A DNA stretch of 64,000 bases from Mesorhizobium sp. (GTDB lineage Bacteria; Pseudomonadota; Alphaproteobacteria; Rhizobiales; Rhizobiaceae), in assembly GCA_004020545.1 (NCBI GenBank), contig SAQE01000002.1:248001-312000 (forward strand). Direction: 5' to 3'. Of this stretch, positions 8,732 to 16,731 are shown piece after piece. How positions within the stretch are numbered: position 1 is the first letter of the stretch; every line of letters starts with the position of its first letter. Under the pieces are notes generated by a model, which had not been told where the DNA came from, did no database searches, and saw only the letters and a program-made list of their open reading frames with translations. The position numbers were made by a program, and so were the translations under genes.

Positions 8732-9574
8732 TCAAGCAGCCTTGCGGTTCTTGTTGGCGCCCTGCGCCATCACCGAGACATGGTCCCATTTTTCCCAGGT
8801 GGCGATACGGTTGGCGTATTCCTGGCGGATCATCGGCAGGCCGCCGTCGCCGAAGAAGACTCTGAGCGGCGGTTCGGCAGCGTCGACGACCGCCAGCATC
8901 GCCGGACCGGTCGCCTGGGGATCGCCGGCGACAGCGCGGCTGCGGCGCTCGGCCATCGCGGCGCGGGCGGGCGCGTAAGCCTCGATCGCTTTCGAGGTCT
9001 TGGCCGACGGGCCGGCCCAGTCGGTGGAGAAGCCGCCTGGCTCGACCAGCGTGACATGGATGCCGAATTCGGCGACCTCCAGGCTGAGCGACTGGCTGAA
9101 TGCCTCCAGCGCCCATTTCGAGGCGTGATAAAGGCCGAGCGAGGCAAAGGCGTTGACGCCGCCGATCGAGGAGATCTGAATGATGTGGCCGGAGCGTTGC
9201 GCCCGCATGATTGGCAGTGCGGCCTGGGTGACCCAAAGCGCGCCGAAGACGTTGGTCTCGATCTGGTCGCGCGCTTCCTGCTCGGAGACCTCCTCGATGG
9301 CGCCGAAATGGCCGTAGCCGGCATTGTTGATGACGACGTCGAGCCGGCCGAAGCGCTTGTGCGCCTCGGCGATCGCGGCGTCGACCGCTTGCTTGTCGGT
9401 GACGTCGAGCTTGATGGCCGCGATGTTGTCGCCATATTTTTCGACGAGATCGGCGAGCGTGCCGGCATCGCGCGCGGTTGCCACGACGCGATTGCCGCGG
9501 GCGAGCGCGGCTTCGGCCCAGACGCGGCCAAAACCCTTCGACGATCCGGTGATGAACCAAACCTTGTCAGTCAT
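8732..9574 (-). CDS. SDR family oxidoreductase
   Basis: A 280-residue classical short-chain dehydrogenase/reductase. The nucleotide-binding glycine motif TGSSKGFG is near residue 9. NNAGYGHFG follows the fourth strand. The catalytic Ser is in QISSIGG and the Tyr-Lys pair in YHASKWALE. Arg residues after the first strands (TARDAG) suggest NADP(H). The C-terminal extension is of the type seen in oxidoreductases annotated as ketoreductase or retinol-dehydrogenase-like; the substrate is unknown. It stands alone between a strong terminator and an intergenic repeat. Confidence 0.9.
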   Translation of the reverse strand: MTDKVWFITGSSKGFGRVWAEAALARGNRVVATARDAGTLADLVEKYGDNIAAIKLDVTDKQAVDAAIAEAHKRFGRLDVVINNAGYGHFGAIEEVSEQEARDQIETNVFGALWVTQAALPIMRAQRSGHIIQISSIGGVNAFASLGLYHASKWALEAFSQSLSLEVAEFGIHVTLVEPGGFSTDWAGPSAKTSKAIEAYAPARAAMAERRSRAVAGDPQATGPAMLAVVDAAEPPLRVFFGDGGLPMIRQEYANRIATWEKWDHVSVMAQGANKNRKAA

Positions 9575-9599
9575 GATCTGTATCCTTGCCCTTAGAGGG

Positions 9600-9695
9600 G
9601 TTTCAGCGTTTCACGGAATCGCCGAGCCACTCCAAGTCTTTGTTTTCGCGTAATTCCGGACGGAAAACCGCTGCGGGCTTTCCTGGAATTGTTCT
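9600..9695. repeat. Intergenic palindromic element, type B
   Basis: A leader (about 9600-9635) is followed by the hinge AAGTCTTTGTTTT (9634-9646) and a hairpin whose arms are TAATTCCGGACGG and TTTCCTGGAATT around a GAAAACCGCTGCGGGC loop. The hinge and loop core are shared with the type A elements listed elsewhere, while the outer stem differs. I recognise this as a common Rhizobiales/Mesorhizobium intergenic repeat, but a copy count needs a genome search. Confidence 0.6.
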
Positions 9696-9717
9696 GGGGA
9701 CGATGTATTCCGGATGT

Positions 9718-9737
9718 AAACGGAGGATACTCCGTTT
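9718..9737 (-). terminator. Hairpin downstream of the aminotransferase gene
   Basis: AAACGGAG-GATA-CTCCGTTT is a perfect 8-bp stem with a 4-base loop, 64 bp past the aminotransferase stop on the minus strand. The terminal TTT/AAA of the stem gives a partial T-run in either direction. Confidence 0.5.
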
Positions 9738-9800
9738 GCTGCATATACGGCGCTCTCGACGTTTTTCCAGAGGCGCCGCCGGAATTATTTGGTGGCAGGG

Positions 9801-10760
9801 TCAGGGATAGCGCACTGCGCTCGACCAGGCCGGATCTTCGTGCTTCTGCCAGTAGAGGCGCATCAGACGCTCGGTGATCGCACCGACCTTGCCGTCGGCC
9901 ACCGGCGCGCCGTCGATCTTGGTGACCGGCATGATGCCGCCGGCGGTCGAGGTGATGAATACTTCGTCCGCCGTCTTGAGTGCGGCCACGCTGACATCCG
10001 CCGCCACCGCAGAGAGTCCCGCCTCGGCGCATAGGTCAAACACGGTGCGGCGCGTGATGCCGGGCAGAACGCCGACGGCAGGCGTCGACAGTTTGCCCGC
10101 CTTGACGCAGAACACGTTAAAGCCCGGACCTTCGGCGACGTTGCCGTTGAAGTCGAGGATCAGCGCGGTGTCGGCGCCGCGGTCATAGGCGTCGTAGAGC
10201 CCACGCACCAGGTCCAGCCAATGGTAGTTCTTGATCGAGGGATCGATCGAGGCAGGCGGGATGCGGACCTTGTCGCTGATCGCGACATGCAAGCCGCGAC
10301 GCAACTGCTCGGCATTGGCGACGGAGCCAAAAGGGACGGCAAAAGCCATGAACCGGTTGACCGCCTGACGCGGATCGCGACTGAAGGTCGGCGATGCGCC
10401 GCGCGTGCACAGCATCTCGACATAGGCGGCGCGATGGCCGGACAAGGCGACACAGTTGTGAAGGATTTCGGCAACGCCTTCGCGGCCGAACGGGATCGTC
10501 ATGCGAAGCTTTTCCAGCCCGCCGAAGAAACGCTCGAGATGGAGATCAAGCCGGAAGAAGCGGCCGTCCCAGACATGGACCGTGTCGTAAGTGGCATCCG
10601 AATGGAGGAAGCCCCAATCCAGCACCGAGACCTTGGCCTGCGACATCGGCAGGTATTGTCCATCCAGGTAAGCCACGCCGTCCGGATAGGCGTGCGGGTC
10701 GAGATAACGATCTGAAAGAATGGGGAGCATCCCGGCGGGCTTGGAGGTGGTTTGGCCCAT
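9801..10760 (-). CDS. Class IV PLP aminotransferase (BCAT/D-amino-acid transaminase-like)
   Basis: A 319-residue fold-type IV PLP enzyme. The Schiff-base lysine is in SIKNYHWLDL (about Lys177), with the family glutamate in VAEGPGFNVF and the phosphate-binding region VLPGITRRTV and ITSTAGGIMPV. The family transfers amino groups between branched-chain or D-amino acids and 2-oxo acids; the sequence alone does not separate these. ATG 10760 is preceded by AAGGAGG at an ideal distance, so the upstream in-frame start (10829) is rejected. A hairpin and a type B repeat separate it from the SDR gene. Confidence 0.85.
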   Translation of the reverse strand: MGQTTSKPAGMLPILSDRYLDPHAYPDGVAYLDGQYLPMSQAKVSVLDWGFLHSDATYDTVHVWDGRFFRLDLHLERFFGGLEKLRMTIPFGREGVAEILHNCVALSGHRAAYVEMLCTRGASPTFSRDPRQAVNRFMAFAVPFGSVANAEQLRRGLHVAISDKVRIPPASIDPSIKNYHWLDLVRGLYDAYDRGADTALILDFNGNVAEGPGFNVFCVKAGKLSTPAVGVLPGITRRTVFDLCAEAGLSAVAADVSVAALKTADEVFITSTAGGIMPVTKIDGAPVADGKVGAITERLMRLYWQKHEDPAWSSAVRYP

Positions 10761-10883
10761 CTCATTCCTCCTTGTCGTTATGGGAATGTAGGCTAGCGTC
10801 CGGTTTCGAATGCAGTAGAGCCAGGTCATCGGCGCTGCTTGGCCTGTGAGGCGGCTATGCGATCCAGGCGGTTTCCACGAGGC

Positions 10884-11198
10884 TCACTCGTCCTCGTCGT
10901 CCTCCCCCAGCAAGCGCGTCGCGCGCCAGCGGGTGAGCACCTCATTGGTCCGCTCGATGACGAAGAAGCGCGCCGAGTCCCGGTCATAGCCTTCGGCAAG
11001 CAGCTTCTCGTAGTCGGTATGGGCGTGGCGGACATGGGCGATGGTTGCCAGCCACACCGCGATCGTCGGCGGCAAACTCTTCATATGCACGGCCCCGGCG
11101 TCGGCGCGGATCTTTTCCATGTCGGCATAGGGGGCGAGCGGCAAGAGCGCGGTCAACGCCTTGGCGATGGCGCGGCGGCGGCCGGTGGGCGCGCTCAT
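10884..11198 (-). CDS. DUF2293 domain protein
   Basis: A 104-residue protein matching my memory of the DUF2293 pattern: IRADAGAVHMKSLPPTIAVW, then HVRHAHTDYEKLLAEGYDRD and AR..V..R.NEVL..WR. The C-terminus is acidic (EDDEDE). No function is established. It is translationally coupled to the upstream tsaA gene through an ATGA overlap at 11195-11198, which hints at a tRNA- or nucleic-acid-related role by association only. Confidence 0.65.
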   Translation of the reverse strand: MSAPTGRRRAIAKALTALLPLAPYADMEKIRADAGAVHMKSLPPTIAVWLATIAHVRHAHTDYEKLLAEGYDRDSARFFVIERTNEVLTRWRATRLLGEDDEDE

Positions 11199-11701
11199 TT
11201 CTCGTCGCGTCCGGCAATGGTCGCTTCGGGAAAGGCGTCGATCGAAGCGTAGTAGGGCTTGATGTCGATGACAGGCGTGCCGTCGAGCACATCGATGGCG
11301 TCGATCTCGATCCGGCCAGCCTCGATATCGAGCGCGACGAGCTTCGCGACATGCAGGCCGACGGGGTTTGGCCGGGCAGGCGAGCGCAGCGAGAAAACGC
11401 CTTTCGGTTCAGCAGCATGGCGCGGTTTCTGCACAATGAGATTCCGCGGCGCGTGATCGAGCCAGGACAGGACGACGATGTGGCTGGCGCGGTCGAGGTT
11501 TTGCAATCCCGGGCGGTAGGGCTCGTCGACCAGAACTGTTGCGGTCCGTCCGGTCTCGCGGGCTGCGCGCATGTTCTTCGGACAATCCTCGCGACTCGTC
11601 CAGGGCGAGAGGATATGGCCGATGAAGACGACATGGCCATTCGGCGGCATATCCGCCGGGTCGGCTTCCAGGAGCTTCTCACCCTCGCGCGTCTCGAACA
11701 T
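11195..11701 (-). CDS. tsaA: TsaA/TrmO-like tRNA N6-methyltransferase
   Basis: A 168-residue protein of the TsaA/VirR/TrmO family. The signature SLRSPARPNPVGLHV forms the SAM site of the beta-barrel methyltransferase, and FIGHILSPW begins the domain. E. coli TrmO adds the N6-methyl group to t6A37 of tRNA-Thr(GGU). This is a short version without the C-terminal extension of E. coli TrmO, so activity on the same substrate is an inference. It is divergent from the ArsR-methyltransferase gene. Confidence 0.85.
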   Translation of the reverse strand: MFETREGEKLLEADPADMPPNGHVVFIGHILSPWTSREDCPKNMRAARETGRTATVLVDEPYRPGLQNLDRASHIVVLSWLDHAPRNLIVQKPRHAAEPKGVFSLRSPARPNPVGLHVAKLVALDIEAGRIEIDAIDVLDGTPVIDIKPYYASIDAFPEATIAGRDEK

Positions 11702-11813
11702 CGCCTTCCGTCCCGATCAATCCGCGCAGGGCCGGCTTGCCGCGCGCCAATCATGGCTGCGCCATTTTCTTGTCCGCAAGCGACATAGCGCTTGCCAGGG
11801 TTTCAAATTCGAC

Positions 11814-11829
11814 ATAAACATATCTTTAT
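11814..11829. promoter_or_regulatory. Near-perfect 16-bp palindrome, likely ArsR-type operator
   Basis: ATAAACATATCTTTAT matches its own reverse complement at 14 of 16 positions and sits 22 bp before the ATG of the ArsR-methyltransferase regulator, in an AT-rich island between divergent genes. This is the expected place for autoregulation of the regulator-metF operon. Confidence 0.6.
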
Positions 11830-11851
11830 ATCTTTCAGCGAGAACCCGCTC

Positions 11852-12874
11852 ATGCATGTCACGCTCGACACGATGGTAGATACATTGAAAGCGGCGGCCG
11901 AATCCAGCCGCCTGCGCATCCTGGTGCTGCTGTCGCGTGGCGATCTCACGGTCTCCGACCTTACTGAAATCCTTGGCCAATCGCAGCCCCGCGTCTCCCG
12001 GCATCTGAAGCTCCTGCTCGATGCCGGGCTGATCGGCCGCTACCAGGAAGGGTCGTGGGCGTTCTTCAGGCTGTCGGATACGGACAGCTCGCGTGCCTTC
12101 GTGCAGCGTTTGGTTTCGGGCGTGCGCGAGGCCGATCCGCAGGTGGTGCGCGATCTGGAGCGGCTGGCAGCGGTCAAGCGCAAACGGCAAGACCGCGCCG
12201 CAGAGTATTTCTCGGAGAACGCCGCGAGCTGGGATCGAATCCGCTCGCTGCATGTACCGGACCGCGCGGTGGAAGCCGCGCTGCTGAAGCTTGTCGGCAA
12301 GCGACCGTTCCAGTCGATGCTCGACCTCGGCACCGGCACGGGCCGGCTGCTGGAAATCTTTGCGCCGCTCTACCGGCGTGGCGTCGGCATCGACATGTCG
12401 CGCGAGATGCTGACGGTGGCACGCGCCAATCTCGACAGAGCGGGGGTCGCCAATGCGCAGGTGCGCCAGGGCGACATCTTTTCGCCACCGGTCGAACGCA
12501 ACGCCTTCGATCTCGTCACCATCCACCAGGTGCTGCATTATCTCGACGATCCGGCCCGCGCCATCGGCGAGGCGGCGAGGCTGCTGCGCCCGGCCGGGCG
12601 GCTGGTCATTGTCGATTTCGCGCCCCACAATCTGGAGTTCCTGCGCGACCAGCATGCGCATATGCGGCTCGGCTTCTCCGACCGGCAGATCGCCGACTGG
12701 TTCGAGGAGGCCGGGCTCGACCTCGAGGACAGCCAGGAATTCGAGCCGCGCGGCGGCAATGAGGCAAGGCTCACCGTCAAGCTCTGGCTCGGCCGCGACC
12801 GCCGCCTGCTGATCGCCGATCCGTCCAACGATCCGCTTCCAGCCAAAACATATCCAATGGGGGAAACAGCCTGA
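11852..12874 (+). CDS. ArsR-family regulator fused to a SAM-binding methyltransferase domain (SahR-like)
   Basis: A 340-residue two-domain protein. Residues about 1-90 form an ArsR winged helix (LSRGDLTVSDLTEILGQSQP, then RVSRHLKLLLDAGLI). Residues about 110-320 form a class I methyltransferase-like domain with the SAM/SAH site LDLGTGTGRLLE. This architecture next to metF is that of the SahR-type regulators of the methionine cycle described in Proteobacteria, which sense S-adenosylhomocysteine. It overlaps metF by one base (TGATG), so they are co-transcribed. ATG 11852 is preferred to 11792, which would run across the operator; ATG 11873 is also possible. Confidence 0.82.
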   Translation: MHVTLDTMVDTLKAAAESSRLRILVLLSRGDLTVSDLTEILGQSQPRVSRHLKLLLDAGLIGRYQEGSWAFFRLSDTDSSRAFVQRLVSGVREADPQVVRDLERLAAVKRKRQDRAAEYFSENAASWDRIRSLHVPDRAVEAALLKLVGKRPFQSMLDLGTGTGRLLEIFAPLYRRGVGIDMSREMLTVARANLDRAGVANAQVRQGDIFSPPVERNAFDLVTIHQVLHYLDDPARAIGEAARLLRPAGRLVIVDFAPHNLEFLRDQHAHMRLGFSDRQIADWFEEAGLDLEDSQEFEPRGGNEARLTVKLWLGRDRRLLIADPSNDPLPAKTYPMGETA

Positions 12875-13791
12875 TGAACCAGTTCCGCTTTTCCCGCCGT
12901 CCCGACATTGGCGACAAGGTCCGGGTTTCGTTCGAGTTCTTCCCGCCGAAGACGGACGACATGGAAGCAAGGCTGTGGGACACCGTCACCCGGCTGGAGC
13001 CGCTCAAGCCGAAATTCGTCTCGGTGACCTACGGCGCCGGCGGCTCGACCCGCGAGCGCACGGCGCGCACGGTGAAGCGCATCCTCAACGAAACGACGCT
13101 GACTCCGGCGGCGCACATGACCTGTGTCGATGCCGCCCGCCATCAGGTCGATGCCGTCATCCGGGAATTCGCCGACTTCGGCGTCAAGCGTTTCGTCGCC
13201 CTGCGCGGCGATCCGGCCGCGGGCGTGGGAACCGCTTATCGACCGCATCCCGACGGCTATGCCAACGGGGCCGAACTGGTCGGGGCAATGAAGAGCGTCG
13301 GCGATTTCGACATTTCGGTCTCGGCCTATCCTGAAAAACATCCGGAAAGTCCGGACTTCGCCACCGACATCGACATGCTGAAGCGCAAGGTCGACAACGG
13401 AGCGACGCGGGCGATCACCCAGTTCTTCTTCGACAACGATCTTTACGAACGCTATGTCGAGCGGGCGCGGCGCGCCGGCATCTACATCCCGATCGTGCCG
13501 GGCATCCTGCCGGTGCACAATTTTACCCAGGTCGCCAATTTCTCGTCGCGCTGCGGCGCGTTGGTGCCGGCATGGCTGGCCGAACGCTTCGAAGGGCTCG
13601 AGAACGATCCGCAGACCCACGCGCTCGTTGCCTCCGCCGTGGCGGCGGAGCAGGTGCTTGACCTCATCGAACGCGGCGTCGGCGATTTCCACTTCTACAC
13701 GATGAACCGCGCCGATCTGGTCTTCGCTGTCTGCCACATGATCGGCATCCGCTCGCATGAGGCGGAGGCGGCAGGGTCAGCCGCGGCTTAA
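12874..13791 (+). CDS. metF: 5,10-methylenetetrahydrofolate reductase
   Basis: A 305-residue TIM-barrel flavoenzyme. The N-terminal FEFFPPKTDDMEARLW carries the catalytic glutamate, FVSVTYGAGGSTRERT and HMTCVD follow, then RFVALRGDPAAG and ITQFFFDNDLY, which contact FAD, folate and NADH in the family. It makes 5-methyl-THF for methionine synthase. Length is that of the bacterial single-domain enzyme. It overlaps the upstream regulator by one base, tying methyl-group supply to the SAM/SAH signal. The stop codon abuts a type A repeat. Confidence 0.95.
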   Translation: MNQFRFSRRPDIGDKVRVSFEFFPPKTDDMEARLWDTVTRLEPLKPKFVSVTYGAGGSTRERTARTVKRILNETTLTPAAHMTCVDAARHQVDAVIREFADFGVKRFVALRGDPAAGVGTAYRPHPDGYANGAELVGAMKSVGDFDISVSAYPEKHPESPDFATDIDMLKRKVDNGATRAITQFFFDNDLYERYVERARRAGIYIPIVPGILPVHNFTQVANFSSRCGALVPAWLAERFEGLENDPQTHALVASAVAAEQVLDLIERGVGDFHFYTMNRADLVFAVCHMIGIRSHEAEAAGSAAA

Positions 13792-13851
13792 TGCATGTCG
13801 CCCAAAAGTGTGCAGCGGTTTTGAGAATACGACATGCATAAAACAAAGATT
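13792..13851 (-). repeat. Intergenic palindromic element, type A, copy 1
   Basis: TGCATGTCGCCCAAAAGTG at one end and GACATGCATAAAACAAAG at the other form the outer stem and hinge; the loop reads TGCAGCGGTTTTGAG. It is in reverse orientation relative to the other four copies and starts at the base after the metF stop codon. Confidence 0.75.
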
Positions 13852-13858
13852 GAAACGG

Positions 13859-13885
13859 AAAAGGCCGGGTGGAACCCGGCCTTTT
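13859..13885. terminator. Bidirectional terminator, metF / small membrane peptide gene
   Basis: AAAAGGCCGGGT-GGA-ACCCGGCCTTTT is a perfect 12-bp stem with A- and T-runs built into its ends, so it has the layout of an intrinsic terminator on both strands. It lies between the ends of metF (plus) and the 28-codon gene (minus). Confidence 0.85.
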
Positions 13886-13933
13886 CGAACTGTTTGGACT
13901 ACTCCCGGTGCTGATCTTCCCGGCTTTGGCGGG

Positions 13934-14020
13934 TCAGGGAAGAACGCCTATGATAAGGGCACCGATGAATGCGAATGCGGCACAAATCATCAAAGCGTTG
14001 ATTGGCCTCGTCAGTCCCAT
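13934..14020 (-). CDS. Small membrane peptide, 28 residues
   Basis: The frame reads MGLTRPINALMICAAFAFIG, then ALIIGVLP and stop. AGGAGG stands seven bases before the ATG, which is close to ideal, and a promoter-like pair lies further upstream (14052-14079). A strong terminator follows it. Residues about 8-27 form one hydrophobic helix, so a single-pass inner-membrane peptide is likely. I do not recognise a family. Support is the RBS, promoter and terminator context rather than homology. An overlapping ATG six bases upstream (14026) is in another frame and stops after four codons. Confidence 0.6.
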   Translation of the reverse strand: MGLTRPINALMICAAFAFIGALIIGVLP

Positions 14021-14051
14021 GCCATAGCCTCCTCTTCAGAGCTATGGCCGG

Positions 14052-14079
14052 AATCTAGAGTCATTTGTGCCACAGGCAA
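14052..14079 (-). promoter_or_regulatory. Candidate promoter of the small membrane peptide gene
   Basis: Read on the minus strand, TTGCCT (14079-14074) and TAGATT (14057-14052) are 16 bases apart, about 30 bases upstream of the start codon at 14020. Confidence 0.45.
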
Positions 14080-14213
14080 GCGGAAAACATGCTGCAATGC
14101 GACATTATTGTGGAATTTGCGACTTGGGATTTGCCGTTAGCCATTGAAAGTCTTCGGCAAAAGTCGTCTCAGGCGTTGTGAATAAATTGTGGCGGCGCTG
14201 TGGCATGACACCG

Positions 14214-15134
14214 CTACCATCGGCCGAACAGGCGTCCGTCGATGGTGAGAAGGCCGAGTGCGATCAGCGCCATGCCGCCCATTTCGAAGAGCTGCAGCCG
14301 TTCCCCGAGAAACAGGAAACCAAGCAGCATCGCGCTGACCGGCACGACCAGCGTGACCAGCGAGGCGTTGGTGGCGCCGGCCGAGGCGACGAGATTGAAG
14401 TAGAGGATATAGGCGAAGGCGGTGGACAGCAGCGCCAGAGCAACCACCGCGGCCCAGACAGGCGGCGAGGCCGAAAACAGTCCGGCGGGGCCGTACGCAA
14501 TGAGCACGACCGGGACCATGATGATGGTCGAGGCGGTCAACTGCCCCGTGGCGATGACCGGCGAGGGCACGCCCTTGAAGCGGCGCGCGATCATCAGGGC
14601 AACCGCGTAGGACAGCGAGGCACCGATCAGCGCGAACTTGGCCCAGACCGGCCCGCCGAGGCCGGCGACCAGGCCGGGCCCGATCATCACCGCCGTGCCG
14701 GCAACGCCGAGCGCAATGCCGGCCAGCTTGTTCCACGACAGCTTCTCGTCCGTGGTGAGCGCGTTGGCGAGGATCAGCGTCCAGAACGGCGTGGTGGCGT
14801 TGAGCACCGAAGCGACGCCGGCGCCGAGCTCGGTCTGGCCGGCGAAGATCAGGGAGAAGGGGACGATGTTGTTGGTGAATGCCAGCAGGAAGAACATGCC
14901 GGCATAAGGAAAGGCGAGGCGGAAGGACGGGCCGCGCATCACCAGATAGAGCTGAAGCGCCGCTGCGGCGATGGCGACGCGAAACAGCACCAGCGCCAGC
15001 GGATGGATCTCGGACACGGCAATGCGGGCAAAGAAGAACGAGCCGCCCCAGATCGCGCCGAGCAGCAGCAGTTGCGCCCAGTCCTTGAGCGTCATCGGTC
15101 CGCGCGTCGCCGCGGCGCCAGCCGTAATCGTCAT
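14214..15134 (-). CDS. EamA/DMT family transporter
   Basis: A 306-residue inner-membrane protein with about ten hydrophobic segments in two EamA repeats. The first starts at LLLGAIWGGSFFFARIAV and the second at PVWAKFALIGASLSYAVALM. Members of the drug/metabolite transporter superfamily export amino acids or other small metabolites; the substrate cannot be predicted. The start at 15134 (MTITAG) puts the first membrane helix near the N-terminus; the longer frame to 15248 is less likely. It is divergent from the decarboxylase gene, which may be relevant if the substrate is a polyamine or amino acid. Confidence 0.85.
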   Translation of the reverse strand: MTITAGAAATRGPMTLKDWAQLLLLGAIWGGSFFFARIAVSEIHPLALVLFRVAIAAAALQLYLVMRGPSFRLAFPYAGMFFLLAFTNNIVPFSLIFAGQTELGAGVASVLNATTPFWTLILANALTTDEKLSWNKLAGIALGVAGTAVMIGPGLVAGLGGPVWAKFALIGASLSYAVALMIARRFKGVPSPVIATGQLTASTIIMVPVVLIAYGPAGLFSASPPVWAAVVALALLSTAFAYILYFNLVASAGATNASLVTLVVPVSAMLLGFLFLGERLQLFEMGGMALIALGLLTIDGRLFGRW

Positions 15135-15261
15135 GTCGTCAACCCTCCCAGGCCGGTCGCAATCTCGGCCCGCCGAACAGCCTCCAACCGATATCCGGTC
15201 TGGCGGCAAGGGCCACCCGAAACCCGACTGATGGTTTAGCGTTCGCAAAAAGGGGTGCAGC

Positions 15262-15349
15262 GAGCCGCCCGGGGAGGCGAGACACAGAACTGTTTTCTTT
15301 GGCGGCTACCTAGGATTAATTGTGCGCGCCCCAGATCAAGGATTCGTCG
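15262..15349 (+). promoter_or_regulatory. Structured leader of the decarboxylase gene
   Basis: AGCCGCC at 15263-15269 can pair with GGCGGCT at 15301-15307, enclosing a smaller ACAG-AA-CTGT hairpin and a T-rich loop. The conserved-looking TACCTAGGATTAATTG follows about 30 bases before the ATG. A structured RNA motif called speF is reported upstream of alphaproteobacterial decarboxylases of this kind; I cannot confirm identity from memory, so this is marked only as a structured leader. Confidence 0.35.
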
Positions 15350-16570
15350 ATGCAGCGATTCGAAAATGCCCGCGAGGCGGCACTGGCGCTTCGTCCGGAC
15401 GATCCGGTCTATTGCTTCCGTCCGCAGGTGCTGAAGGCCGATGCCTTGCAGTTCATGGGCATGTTCCCTGGCAAGACCGCTTATGCGGTCAAGACCAACG
15501 GCGAGCAGATCGTGCTGAAGACGCTGGTCGAGGCCGGCGTCGGCGCCTTCGACGTCGCCTCGCCCGGCGAGTTCGCCGCCGTGCGCGCCGTCTCGCCCGA
15601 CGCCGAAATGCTCTATATGCATCCGGTCAAGGCGCAGTCGGACATCAAGCTGGCGCTGGAGAAATACGGCATCCGCGTGATCTCGCTCGACCATGAGGAC
15701 GAGATCACCAAGCTGACGCGCATCGTGCGGGCGCTCGATATCGACCCGGGTGCGCTGACGGTGTTCGTGCGCATCCAGACCAAGGGCCATGCGGCCTATG
15801 AGCTGTCGAAGAAGTTCGGCGCAGGGCCCGCCAACGCGGTCGAGCTTGCCGAGAGGCTCAACCGCACAGGCTACAAGGTCGGCCTCTGCTTCCATGTCGG
15901 CAGCCAGATCGAGGATCCCGACACCTATGAGCGGGCGCTCGCCTCGGCCGACTGGGTTCGCAACCGGCTGACCTTCGACATTGCCGGGCTGGATGTCGGC
16001 GGCGGCTTTCCGGCCGAATACGGCCATGACCCCAATCGCAGGCACATCGAGATGCCGTCGCTCGGCCAGCTCATGTCGCGGCTCGACGGCGACCTGAAGG
16101 AGTATCAGTTCGACCAGATTCCGCTGGTGGCGGAGCCCGGCCGCGTCATCGTCGCGCGCTGCCTGTCGCTGATCGTGCGCGTGCTCTTGCGCAAGGGCAA
16201 GCGGCTCTACATCAATGACGGCATCTGGGCGTCGCTCTCCGATTCATGGACCGGCAAGATCACGCTGCCGGCGCGCTTCATTCCCGATCCGGCGATCCGC
16301 ACGCGCAATGGCGCCGAGAAGACCATCGTGCCGTTCAAGGTCTGCGGCGCGACCTGCGATTCCGTCGACATATTGTCCAGGCCGTTCTGGCTGCCGGAAA
16401 CCATCGACACCGGCGACTGGATCGAGATCGGCCATATCGGCGCCTACTCGCTGTCGCTGAGGACGCGCTTCAACGGCTTCTTTCCCGATACATTCGTCGA
16501 GGTGATGACGCCGTTCGACGAGGGCGATGCGCCGGAGGGGTTCGCCAGCCTGGAGACGATGGCGGACTAG
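15350..16570 (+). CDS. Lysine/ornithine decarboxylase, fold type III
   Basis: A 406-residue PLP enzyme of the eukaryotic-type ornithine decarboxylase family. The PLP lysine is in YAVKTN (Lys48). HVGSQIED lies in the barrel, and DVGGGFPAEYG with AEPGRVIVA binds the phosphate. The active-site cysteine is in VCGATCDSVDIL. It makes putrescine (or cadaverine), the entry to polyamine synthesis in the cytoplasm. The length is that of the bacterial short ODCs. The ATG at 15350 matches the family N-terminus; the upstream frame from 15320 is not needed. The stop codon merges into a heptamer array. Confidence 0.9.
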   Translation: MQRFENAREAALALRPDDPVYCFRPQVLKADALQFMGMFPGKTAYAVKTNGEQIVLKTLVEAGVGAFDVASPGEFAAVRAVSPDAEMLYMHPVKAQSDIKLALEKYGIRVISLDHEDEITKLTRIVRALDIDPGALTVFVRIQTKGHAAYELSKKFGAGPANAVELAERLNRTGYKVGLCFHVGSQIEDPDTYERALASADWVRNRLTFDIAGLDVGGGFPAEYGHDPNRRHIEMPSLGQLMSRLDGDLKEYQFDQIPLVAEPGRVIVARCLSLIVRVLLRKGKRLYINDGIWASLSDSWTGKITLPARFIPDPAIRTRNGAEKTIVPFKVCGATCDSVDILSRPFWLPETIDTGDWIEIGHIGAYSLSLRTRFNGFFPDTFVEVMTPFDEGDAPEGFASLETMAD

Positions 16571-16619
16571 GCAGCAGGCAGTAGGGATTAGGCAGTAGGA
16601 GGTAGAAAGGAGGAGGGAG
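16571..16619. repeat. Degenerate heptamer array (GCAGTAG-like), 7 units
   Basis: Directly after the decarboxylase stop the sequence divides into seven 7-base units: GCAGCAG, GCAGTAG, GGATTAG, GCAGTAG, GAGGTAG, AAAGGAG, GAGGGAG. Two are exact and the rest decay toward the 3' end. It is the reverse complement in kind of the perfect array at 16671-16726. Confidence 0.8.
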
Positions 16620-16667
16620 CGTTAATTGTCCCTATCCCTTTGAATATCGAATATCGCCTTGGTATTT

Positions 16668-16728
<61 letters not shown>

Positions 16729-16731
16729 TCC

